From Streptomyces sp. CC0208 (GTDB taxonomy: Bacteria; Actinomycetota; Actinomycetes; Streptomycetales; Streptomycetaceae), in assembly GCF_003443735.1 (NCBI RefSeq), contig NZ_CP031969.1, forward strand, positions 1,674,001-1,738,000: 64,000 nt of DNA, given 5' to 3'. Below the pieces are notes generated by a model. It had not been told where the DNA came from, ran no database searches, and was given only the letters and a program-made list of their open reading frames with translations. Of this stretch, positions 57,120 through 64,000 are shown piece after piece. Position numbers and translations under genes: made by a program. Position 1 is the stretch's first letter. Each line of letters begins with the position of its first letter.

Positions 57120-60100
57120 CTAGCCTCCGCTGACCGCGTTGGAGGCGATCTGCCCCACACTCCACGAGATGGCGTAGCAGCCGGCCGCGGCTCCCAGTGA
57201 GCCTCCCAGCGTCGCGGGTGCGGACGCGGCCACGGCGGCGCCGCAGGCCGCTCCTGCCAGGCCACCGGCCACCACCCCGGCGACATCGCCCCACAGCGCC
57301 CGGGCGTCTCCCTGATACAGATGCACGGCGCCCGTCGCGAAGTCTCCGACCGGGCCCAGTGCGCCCGCTACGGAACTGAGGCTGAGGGTGCCCTGGGGAT
57401 CGATGCGGTTGACGGGGTCGCCCTCGGCGTACAGGTAGGGATTCTCCTCCAGGCCGGAGGGGTCGGGCTGGGTGAAGCGGCCGATGTTGGCGTCGTAGTA
57501 GCGGGCCTTCAGGTGGTACAGGCCGGTGGGATCCTGGTAGTTGCCGGCGAACCGGAAGGGCTGGGCGACCGGCTCGGATGACTGGGCCAGAATGCGTACA
57601 CCGCGGGGGCTGTAGGTGTAGGTGTCGACCTTGTTGCCGTCCTCGTCGGCGAGGCCGACCACGCTGCCGATCGCGTCGGTGAGGTAGAAGTACGTCTTGC
57701 CCCCGGTCGTCATGGAGTTCAAGGTGCCCCCGGGCTCGCGGTTGAAGCCCATGTCCACGCCGGCTGTCGTCTTGGCCGAGAGGCCGAGCGGGCCGTTGTG
57801 GAAGAAGGTGTCGCCGAGGCGGATGCGTTCGCTCTGGTCGGTCGAGCCGTACTGTCCGGCGTAGGTCTTGCCGTTGACGCTGATCGAGCTGAGCTGGGAG
57901 TGGTCGCTCCAGGTTTCGCCGGTGCGGAGGTAGTCGTCGGTGGAGGCGGCGGCGGTCTCGTTGCCGATCGCGTCGTAGGACCAGGTGCCGGTGGTGCTGG
58001 ACTTGCTGGTCAGCTGCTGGGCGTCGTTGTAGGTGTAGGTGGTGCCGCGCGGGCATCCCTGGTCGGTGCCCTGGGAGGTGAGGTTGCCGGCCAGGTCGTA
58101 GCAGTACTGCCAGGAATCGGCGATCGTGCCGGCCTTCTCCTCCTTGGCGTAGGAGAAGCGGCCCGCCCCGTCGTAGGTGTACGTGCGTTTCAGCCCGGTC
58201 GTGTTGTCGGTGCTGGTGCGGATCTTGGTGCCGTCGGTGGCGCTGTTCGTGCCGTAGCCGTACGTGTAGGCCAGGTCCACCAGGGTGCCCTGGTCGGAGG
58301 TCACCTTGATGGTCTGCGGCCGGCTGGACTTGTCGAGGCCGACCTTCTGCAGCGTTCCGCCGGGGTACGTGGTCGTCTCACGGACGTCGTTGTTGTCGTA
58401 GGTGTACTTGGTGATGCGGCCCTGCGGGTCCTTCAGCTGGGCAAGCTTGTTGACCTCGTTCCAGGTGTAGTCGGTCGTACCGGCCGGGTCCTGGTAGTAG
58501 TCGACGTTGCCGGCCGGGGTGTAGGCGAGCAGGGTCTGGGAGCCGTCCTGCAGGTGGCGGACCGTCTCGCGCTGCAGCGGATCGAACTCGTACTTGATGA
58601 CGCCGGTGCCGTCCGAGCGCTGTGCGAGGTTTCCGTCACCGTCGTACCAGTACTCCACCCGGGCCTTGTTGGTGGAGTCGACGACGCGGATGCGGTCGAG
58701 GTTGTCGTAGGTGTAGGTGACGGTCACCCCGCGGGCGTCCGTCAGGGACTTGGTGCGGCCCAGTTCGTCGTAGGTGTAGGTCGTCCTGTCCAGCGGAGCC
58801 GGGGGCTTGGACCACTCGAGGTTGCCCTTGGCGTCGTAGTGGAAGTCGGTGGTGACCGTTTTCGTCGACGACATCTTCGTCTTCTGCGCGCAGCGCTGGC
58901 CCTCGAAGCCGCCGCAGGTGGGGGTGGCGGGGTTGTAGTCGTAGGACACGCTGCCGCCGCCGGTGCCGGTCTGTGCCACGGACTTGGTGTTGCCGGCTGT
59001 GTCGTAGGTGAAGGCGGTCTTCTCGCCGTCGGCGCTGGTGGAGTCCTTGGGTACGTCTGCGCCGGCGATGCTCTGCCAGGTGTTGACGGTCTTGCCGCCG
59101 GTCGGCAGAGAAAGGCTCTCCAGGTTGTTGCGGGTGTTGAAGCCGTAGTCGGTGACGTTGCCCGGGGTCGTGCCCGAGCCCATCGCGTCGGTGGCGGTGT
59201 CGAGGTTGTGGTTCGCGTCGAACTTCGTGGAACGCTTGTGCTGGAGGGCGTCCAGGACCTCGGTGACCTGGCCGTCGCCGTCGTGGGTGTACTTGGTGGC
59301 GTGCAGCTCCGGGTCGGTCGCGGTGGTGCTGCCCGCGGCGGTCGGCGCGGCGGCGCTGTAGCCGTAGGTCCACGTGGGTCCGGTGTGGCCGTCACTGTTG
59401 AAGCCGGTACCGCGCAGCATGGACGTGACACGGTTGGTGTCGTCGTAGGTGAAGACGGTGACCCGGCCTTCCGCGGTGGTGATCTTGTCTACGCGGCCTG
59501 AGGTGTCGTACCGGAAGGTGACCGTCTTGCCTTCGGCGTCCGTGGTGGTGGCCAGGTTGCCGTTCGCGTCGAGGTTGAACACGGCCGTGCGGCCCGTGTT
59601 GTCCTTGGCCTGCCACTGCGAGGCGCTCGTCTTGAGCAGGTCGACGAAGCGGCCGGAGCGGGTCTCGGTGAGCTTGAACCCCTTGTGCTCGCTGCCCTCA
59701 TCGTGCTGCGTGACGGTAATGGTGCCCTTGTTGCGGTCGGTGACCTTGGTCAGCGTCCCGTTCGCGTTGTAGGTGTCCTTGGCGCCCGACTTCCACTTGG
59801 TGAGTGTGTAGGTGCCGTCGGCGTTCTTCTTCAGGTCCTGTGAGTAGCCCTTGGGTGTGGCGAAGGTGCCGTCGCTGTTCTTGCTGAAGCGGACGGTGGC
59901 TCCCGAGGCGTCGTAGAAGACGATCTCGTTGGAGGTGATGGCCAGGTAGCGCTCGTACTGCTGCCACCAGCGCTGGGAAACCTTTCCCCAGGGGGCGTCC
60001 AGCGAGTTGTAGGTCCGGGCCAGGGTCAGGCGCTGTCCTACGCCGGCGATGTCGAAGTCGGTCGCCGCCAGCATCAGGTTGCCGGTGGAGTAGTCGATCC

Positions 60101-60530
60101 GTGCGGTCAGCGCGTCGGTGATGGCGAACTTGGTGTAGCGATGCCAGGGGACGTCCCCCTGTCCCTCCGGCACCACGCTCAGGATCGCGGCATCGGCATC
60201 ACTGGCGGCCGCGGACGCCTTCGTCTTTCCGGAGCCGCCCTTGGCCCGCTCGGCCTGCTCGCGCGACCAGGGCACAAGCTCATCGCTCGTCGGGTTGGTG
60301 GCCGCTTTGGATGTCCCGGGCTTGTTCGAGCCGACCTTCACCGCCGGCATGCTGAAGTCGGGGCTGTCCGAGCCCCACACCGTGGCAGGTTTGGTGTCGT
60401 CTGCCACCGCGCTCGCGCCCGGCAGTATCGATGCGGACAGCGCGGCGAACGTGACAAAAGCCAGTGCCGGCAGGCGGGTGGATCTCTTGCGGGCACGCCG
60501 CGGCGGCATGCCGAAGACACGCGGATGCAT
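57120..60530 (-). CDS. Secreted RHS protein with bacteriocin-like membrane-active tip
   Basis: 1136 residues from ATG 60530 (GGGGGAAG upstream). Sec signal (RRARKRSTRLPALAFVTFAALSASILPGASAVADD), a ~90-residue Ala/Lys linker, then YD-repeat RHS/WapA-type shell starting near 130 (AITDALTARIDYSTGNLMLAATDFDIAG), the core YYDANIGRFTQPDPSGLEENPYLYAEGDPVNRIDPQG near 1015-1048, and a tip of about 88 residues. The tip (GVVAGGLAGAACGAAVAASAP..., GGSLGAAAGCYAISWSV) is a Gly/Ala-rich hydrophobic hairpin with two Cys, like class II bacteriocins. It differs completely from the RHS at 5709, which uses another export route and a nuclease tip. Confidence 0.88.
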   Translation of the reverse strand: MHPRVFGMPPRRARKRSTRLPALAFVTFAALSASILPGASAVADDTKPATVWGSDSPDFSMPAVKVGSNKPGTSKAATNPTSDELVPWSREQAERAKGGSGKTKASAAASDADAAILSVVPEGQGDVPWHRYTKFAITDALTARIDYSTGNLMLAATDFDIAGVGQRLTLARTYNSLDAPWGKVSQRWWQQYERYLAITSNEIVFYDASGATVRFSKNSDGTFATPKGYSQDLKKNADGTYTLTKWKSGAKDTYNANGTLTKVTDRNKGTITVTQHDEGSEHKGFKLTETRSGRFVDLLKTSASQWQAKDNTGRTAVFNLDANGNLATTTDAEGKTVTFRYDTSGRVDKITTAEGRVTVFTYDDTNRVTSMLRGTGFNSDGHTGPTWTYGYSAAAPTAAGSTTATDPELHATKYTHDGDGQVTEVLDALQHKRSTKFDANHNLDTATDAMGSGTTPGNVTDYGFNTRNNLESLSLPTGGKTVNTWQSIAGADVPKDSTSADGEKTAFTYDTAGNTKSVAQTGTGGGSVSYDYNPATPTCGGFEGQRCAQKTKMSSTKTVTTDFHYDAKGNLEWSKPPAPLDRTTYTYDELGRTKSLTDARGVTVTYTYDNLDRIRVVDSTNKARVEYWYDGDGNLAQRSDGTGVIKYEFDPLQRETVRHLQDGSQTLLAYTPAGNVDYYQDPAGTTDYTWNEVNKLAQLKDPQGRITKYTYDNNDVRETTTYPGGTLQKVGLDKSSRPQTIKVTSDQGTLVDLAYTYGYGTNSATDGTKIRTSTDNTTGLKRTYTYDGAGRFSYAKEEKAGTIADSWQYCYDLAGNLTSQGTDQGCPRGTTYTYNDAQQLTSKSSTTGTWSYDAIGNETAAASTDDYLRTGETWSDHSQLSSISVNGKTYAGQYGSTDQSERIRLGDTFFHNGPLGLSAKTTAGVDMGFNREPGGTLNSMTTGGKTYFYLTDAIGSVVGLADEDGNKVDTYTYSPRGVRILAQSSEPVAQPFRFAGNYQDPTGLYHLKARYYDANIGRFTQPDPSGLEENPYLYAEGDPVNRIDPQGTLSLSSVAGALGPVGDFATGAVHLYQGDARALWGDVAGVVAGGLAGAACGAAVAASAPATLGGSLGAAAGCYAISWSVGQIASNAVSGG

Positions 60531-61013
60531 GGCTTCCCCCCATAGAAAGCAGATCCCAGCAACCCCATCGGTCACTAGGCGCCCACAACCTGTCACAGCA
60601 ATCGCACAAGAGATCGGGCCGTTCCCGTGTTCCCGTCCACCATGCGGGTGGGAACCGGCCCCTCCTCTTCAGCTGGACAAAGGGTTCAGAAGGTGTGACG
60701 GGCGGCGGATCTCCCCCGGTCGAGGCGCCATGAGCGGGGCCTTCGCCATGGGGAGTTGACCGAAAGCTTTCCATCCGACAACTATTGAGCTCACGTCGCG
60801 GCACCTGCCCTGCCCCGACGGCCGAGCTGAGCTGCCCGCCCTGCCGGGCGCCGCTTGCCCGGGGGCATGGCCCGCGCGAGGATCCGCCTCATCATGTACA
60901 CCGGCGCAAAAGAGACGAGTTGACCGTCTCCTGCATCCACCTGCAGGAAAACGAGAGAAAAGCTTTCCATCTGACAACAATCAGACTGGAATCTGTCAGA
61001 CTCGTGACGCCAC
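60531..61013. promoter_or_regulatory. Upstream region of the RHS gene with a direct 20-bp repeat
   Basis: About 480 bp without a supportable gene. Two copies of AAAGCTTTCCATCyGACAAC at 60763-60782 and 60959-60978 (one mismatch), each 10-40 bp after GAGTTGACCG. Each contains the palindrome GAAAGCTTTC or a variant. Likely promoter or regulator sites, or footprints of one transposition/duplication event. Confidence 0.6.
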
Positions 61014-61517
61014 ATGCGCCTCGCGGGCGGCTGGGTGCTACTTCATCGTATGTTCAACAGGGGGCCGGCCGTGCCGTGGTGGTGGAAGCGAAGACGTACT
61101 GAACCCACTTCGACGCACCCGGCCCCTCTCTTGGCTATCGGGTTGACTCAGGCCGACTTCCAGTGCCTCGTCCGTGTGATAGAGCATGCACGTGAGCGAC
61201 TGGAAGACGCTGAGGACAGCACACCGGAGACAGTCCGCAACGCCTCGGGCGCTGAGCTGCTGTCACTGCTCTACCCGCGTGTCGGCACGGCTGTCGCCCA
61301 CGACTGCGATGTGGCGATGCTGGCGTCCGAGATCCGCTACTTGGAAGCTGCTGTCGTCAACTTGGAGTCGTACGGCGGACACCAGTCGGTGCTGTGCGAG
61401 GGGTACACGCTCTTGGAGCGGATCGACTCCCTCAGGAGTGACGAACGGCAGGCGCAGCTGATCGACGGCATACTCACTCTGCCGCGGTCGGCTCCACGGG
61501 CCCCGTGCGACTGGTGA
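61014..61517 (+). CDS. Hypothetical protein with helical core
   Basis: 167 residues (ATG 61014; ATG 61050 is the alternative). The first 40 residues look non-native; from LTQADFQCLVRVIEHARERLEDAEDSTPETVRNASGAELLSLLYPRVG onward the codon use and helical pattern are protein-like (EIRYLEAAVVNLESYGGHQ, LLERIDSLRSDERQAQLIDGILTLP). No membrane segment and no family recognised. It could be a truncated gene, given transposase DNA next to it. Confidence 0.5.
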   Translation: MRLAGGWVLLHRMFNRGPAVPWWWKRRRTEPTSTHPAPLLAIGLTQADFQCLVRVIEHARERLEDAEDSTPETVRNASGAELLSLLYPRVGTAVAHDCDVAMLASEIRYLEAAVVNLESYGGHQSVLCEGYTLLERIDSLRSDERQAQLIDGILTLPRSAPRAPCDW

Positions 61518-61560
61518 ACGCCCCATGACCAGCGGATCTCGGTGATTGCATCAGACCCCG

Positions 61561-62086
61561 CCCCACGGCGGAACGCATACATGCCAAGGGCGATCAACCA
61601 CAGCCAGCACGAGGGCCCCGCGCCTGCCTGGTCGAGGAGTTGGCGGCGCCGTGGCAGGCCGGGGTCGAGGGTCGTCGCCATGCTGCGGGAGGCGGGGTCC
61701 GCGAGCGGGCCGCGGAGACCGACGCCCGCCTCCAACTGGTCAGCGTCGAACGGCTGGTGGCCACGCTGAGCCATCTGCGGCACGACCTGTCGCGCGCGGT
61801 GCTCGGCCTGCTGTTCGGCGTCGACCGCTCCACCGTCACCCGCGCGATCGCAGAAGTACGCACGGCTCCCTGCGGATCGAGCATGCGCCGTCCCCGACCG
61901 TCCTGCCTGCGCCTTCGGACGCTGACGGATGTGTTCGCCTACGCCCAGGCCGAAGGCATCGAGCCGCGCCTGGACGCCACGGAGATCCAGGTCCGCCGGC
62001 CACCGGCCCTGCGGCCTGGCCGTATGCACGATGCCGCAGCCGCCCGCAACGAAGGCATCGCCGTCCGCTTCCAGCATTGTTCCTGA
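61561..62086 (+). pseudogene. IS5-group transposase remnant (second element)
   Basis: Readable blocks: LVATLSHLRHDLSRAVLGLLFGVDRSTVTRAIAEVRT, LRLRTLTDVFAYAQAEGIEPRLDATEIQVRRPPA, then directly LRPGRMHDAAAARNEGIAVRFQHCS-stop. The DDE core between RRPPA and LRPGRMHD is deleted, so it cannot be active. The N-terminal part is frameshifted (61561-61700). It differs in sequence from the remnant at 4105 and represents an independent insertion. Ends were not found. Confidence 0.85.
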
Positions 62087-62158
62087 GCCGCGACCACCGC
62101 GGACAAGCGATCACACCGCCCAGAAACCTGCTCACCGGTCCGCCTGCACCGACGGCAC

Positions 62159-63517
62159 TCAGGCCCAGGGGCTGACCACCGTGAAGGAGCTGTCGGCGCG
62201 GAACGTGTCGGTGTTCTGGTAGGGGTCCACGCGCAGGGCGTAGTCGTAGTGGCGGATGTAGCGGCCGGGGTAGTTGTACGACTCCAGGCGGACGGAGCCG
62301 GAGGCGCTGCCCGGGCGGGCGCAGTAGGTGGCGTCCTTCTTGAAGGTCTCGGTGCCGTTGCTGCTGTCGAAGCGGACCCGGAAGTCCCAGTGGCGGAGAT
62401 AGCGGCCGGAGGAGTCGCGGAAGGAGTAGCAGTTGGCGTCGGCGAGGCCGGGTACGACGGTGAAGGTGGCGCTCTGCTTGACGGCGGTGCTGCTGGAGGT
62501 GCCCACCGGGTCGATGTAGCCGAGGCTGTCGGTGCGTACCACCGCGTACCGGTCGGGGTAGTTGACCGACCGCAGCGACCTGGAGGCGTTGGCGGGCAGG
62601 GTGACACCGCCGGGGACTGTCTCCTTCAGCACGGTGGCGTGGCGGATGAAGCCGGACAGCCCGGGCACCTCGGTGGGCGCGGACCAGGTGGCGAAGTTGT
62701 CGTAACTGTCGCTGTACCAGTACTTTCCGGCGCGGTAGCCGTCGTAGTAGATGCGCCAGCCGCCGTTGTCGAGCTGGACCAGGGCCGGACCCTCGACCCA
62801 GTCGCCGAAGCCCGCCCAGTCGCCCGTCTTGCGCAGGGTGTACGGGCCGGTGAGGCTGGAGGCGGTGGCGTACTCGATGTACTTCGTCGTCTCGTTCTTG
62901 GTGAACGCGTGGTAGGTGGAGCCGACCTTGACGATGAAGGTGTCGATGTAGTTCGGGCCGATACCGGACAGCTGGGTGGGCGCGGACCAGGTGGTCAGCG
63001 CCGCGTTGGTCGCCGTGATCTTGTAGGCGGTGAAGTGGGTGGCGGTGCTCGCCGCCGTCAGGGACACGACGACGTTGACGCTGCCGTCGGTGTCGATGAA
63101 CCACTCAGGTGCCCAGGTGCGGGTCAGCCCGCTGATCGGGATCGTGTAGTTGTACAGGAACGTCCAGTTGACCCGGTCGGCGCTCCGGGCGAAACCGATC
63201 GTGTTGCCCGTCCAGTCGGTGGTGTAAGTGAGGTAGTAGTAGCCGTCGGTGTGCTTGAAGATGCTGGGGTCCCGGATCAGCCCGGACGGCGGGGTGTAGG
63301 CAGGCCCTTTCTGCAGGGTGAATCCGGTGGCGTCCGGCGAGTCGTACACATACAGGTTCGACTCACTGCTGTTGGTGAACGCGGTCATCGTGTACCGCGT
63401 GGCCTGCCCGGCCGGCGGGGCGGCAGCTGTCGCGGTGCCCTCAAAAACGGCGCCGCCCAGCAGGACCAGCAGCAGCGGGCCCAGCAGGGCGAGCAGCTTT
63501 CTTACGGTTCTGTTCAC
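62159..63517 (-). CDS. Secreted GH43-type glycosidase with AbfB (CBM42-like) domain
   Basis: 452 residues from GTG 63517 with GGAGGAAG upstream. Signal peptide to about 32 (LLALLGPLLLVLLGGAVFEGTATA). Five-bladed GH43-like catalytic domain to about 305: LIRDPSIFKHTDGYYYLTYTTD (catalytic base Asp in RDPSIF), WAPEWFIDTDGSVNVVVSL (with Glu), GWRIYYDGYRAGKYWYSDS. C-terminal AbfB domain with the repeated RYxVVRxD / YLRHWDFRVRFD / RYIRHYDYALRVD pattern that binds arabinofuranose side chains. Probably degrades arabinan or arabinoxylan outside the cell. Confidence 0.92.
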   Translation of the reverse strand: MNRTVRKLLALLGPLLLVLLGGAVFEGTATAAAPPAGQATRYTMTAFTNSSESNLYVYDSPDATGFTLQKGPAYTPPSGLIRDPSIFKHTDGYYYLTYTTDWTGNTIGFARSADRVNWTFLYNYTIPISGLTRTWAPEWFIDTDGSVNVVVSLTAASTATHFTAYKITATNAALTTWSAPTQLSGIGPNYIDTFIVKVGSTYHAFTKNETTKYIEYATASSLTGPYTLRKTGDWAGFGDWVEGPALVQLDNGGWRIYYDGYRAGKYWYSDSYDNFATWSAPTEVPGLSGFIRHATVLKETVPGGVTLPANASRSLRSVNYPDRYAVVRTDSLGYIDPVGTSSSTAVKQSATFTVVPGLADANCYSFRDSSGRYLRHWDFRVRFDSSNGTETFKKDATYCARPGSASGSVRLESYNYPGRYIRHYDYALRVDPYQNTDTFRADSSFTVVSPWA

Positions 63518-63549
63518 TCTTCCTCCGGGCTCGGCCAGTCCGCGCGTTT

Positions 63550-63761
63550 GCTCGATATATCGAACGATGTGCGGAACTTCGAGCAGAAGATAAGTTTGGG
63601 CCGCGGTTTCGTCAACGTTTCCGGCGAGTACCGTCGGCGCATTTCCTGGCCACCCGGATATCGAAGAAGCCGCGGTGTCACACACGTTGACTTCCACACG
63701 GGACCCCCTTTACGTTCAGCGCCAACCCCGTCCGGCAATTCGACCCACGTTCGAAATATCG
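63550..63761. promoter_or_regulatory. Two related palindromic sites in a divergent promoter region
   Basis: TCGATATATCGA (63550-63561), a perfect 12-bp palindrome extended by CG on one side, and TTCGAAATATCG (63750-63761), which shares nine or more positions with it in the same register. They flank the gap between GH43 and the rightward partial gene. TTGACT (63687-63692) with TACGTT 18 bp on is a plausible promoter for the rightward gene. Confidence 0.6.
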
Positions 63762-63933
63762 GCCATTCGCGGTGCGAGAGCGGTCCCGCCCCCGGAAGGA
63801 ACCCACCCCCCATGCCCGCAACCACGTGCTTTCCAGGCGCGAGCCCTTCGCCAACCCCACTGCCTGGACACCGGACTTCGACGCCCTCGAGGTGCAGGCG
63901 GTGTCTCGCGTGGGAGAACCGCCCGTCCACGCG

Positions 63934-64000
63934 ATGACTTCTGCAAAAGGACGGTTCTTGGACGTCACCCGACGACAGCTCGGCCGGCTCGCCGCGGTCG
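63934..64000 (+). CDS. Start of an exported protein, 3' end outside the window
   Basis: The frame MTSAKGRFLDVTRRQLGRLAAV is open to the window end and carries a twin-arginine-like RRQLGRL, typical of a Tat-exported enzyme's start. A TTG at 63958 with AAAGGACG upstream and a GTG at 63772 are in the same frame, so the start is uncertain. Divergent from the GH43 gene and sharing its palindromes, so a carbohydrate-active enzyme is likely but not shown. Confidence 0.45.
   Translation, partial: MTSAKGRFLDVTRRQLGRLAAV

Noticed and set aside
61546..62175. Arg/Pro-rich frame over the second transposase remnant
   Set aside because: The recognisable transposase blocks are in another frame; this is an out-of-frame shadow.

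Overview
The window reads as chromosomal DNA from a Streptomyces or close relative. GC content is very high, third codon positions are mostly G or C, GTG starts are common, stop/start overlaps (ATGA, GTGA) are frequent, and the gene families are typical: SpoIIE-type phosphatases, STAS and HATPase proteins, LAL and GAF-LuxR regulators, a GH46 chitosanase and secreted RHS proteins. I saw no rRNA, tRNA or CRISPR array.

Layout. 1-2.8 kb: malate synthase (5' end missing), then an Rdx (SelW-like) protein and a HipA-like kinase on the other strand. 2.8-4.6 kb is a scar of mobile DNA: two tyrosine-integrase tail fragments, a broken glycosyltransferase carrying a 30-bp perfect palindrome, an intact APH-type phosphotransferase and a deleted IS5-type transposase. 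4.5-10.5 kb: a polymorphic toxin locus, an RHS protein with a nuclease-like tip and two small downstream genes as candidate immunity factors. 10.7-13.9 kb: a GNAT remnant and two divergent IucA/IucC siderophore synthetases with no other siderophore gene. 14-16 kb: two exported, membrane-anchored proteins (VWA and PPC-like). 16-29 kb: ordinary accessory and core genes, several in regulator/target pairs with visible inverted-repeat operators, plus an uncharacterised membrane protein with a small partner.

29.2-39.4 kb is a purine-salvage and glyoxylate block. In order it holds a nucleobase permease, 8-oxoguanine deaminase, uricase, 5-hydroxyisourate hydrolase and OHCU decarboxylase; then a small regulator pair; then hydroxypyruvate isomerase, tartronate semialdehyde reductase and, on the opposite strand, glyoxylate carboligase. 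Together these take imported or oxidised purines to allantoin and return the glyoxylate released later to glycerate. Malate synthase at the left edge is the other glyoxylate outlet. The allantoin-to-glyoxylate steps are not in the window. Matching 15-bp palindromes lie upstream of hydroxypyruvate isomerase and glyoxylate carboligase, suggesting one IclR-type (AllR-like) repressor.

39.5-51.8 kb: a zinc-ribbon protein with a nuclease-like C-terminus, two acyl-CoA synthetases with a divergent GAF-LuxR regulator, a large LAL regulator, a secreted trypsin, a winged-helix protein, a CorA transporter and a Nudix hydrolase. 52-56.7 kb is a stress-signalling cluster: two MarR regulators, a PP2C phosphatase with a substituted metal ligand, a decayed ATP-binding domain, and a STAS/HATPase pair whose STAS lacks the usual phospho-serine. 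56.8-60.5 kb: a second, Sec-exported RHS protein whose tip looks like a membrane-active bacteriocin, followed by a two-helix membrane protein as likely immunity factor. The right end carries a degraded transposase, a secreted GH43 enzyme with an AbfB domain, and the start of another exported protein.

The best candidates for undescribed systems are the bacteriocin-tipped RHS locus, the nuclease-tipped RHS locus with two candidate immunity genes, and the membrane protein/small partner pair at 18.1-20.9 kb that share a GNQA-type signature. All functions were assigned by reading translations and recalling families; no database search was run.
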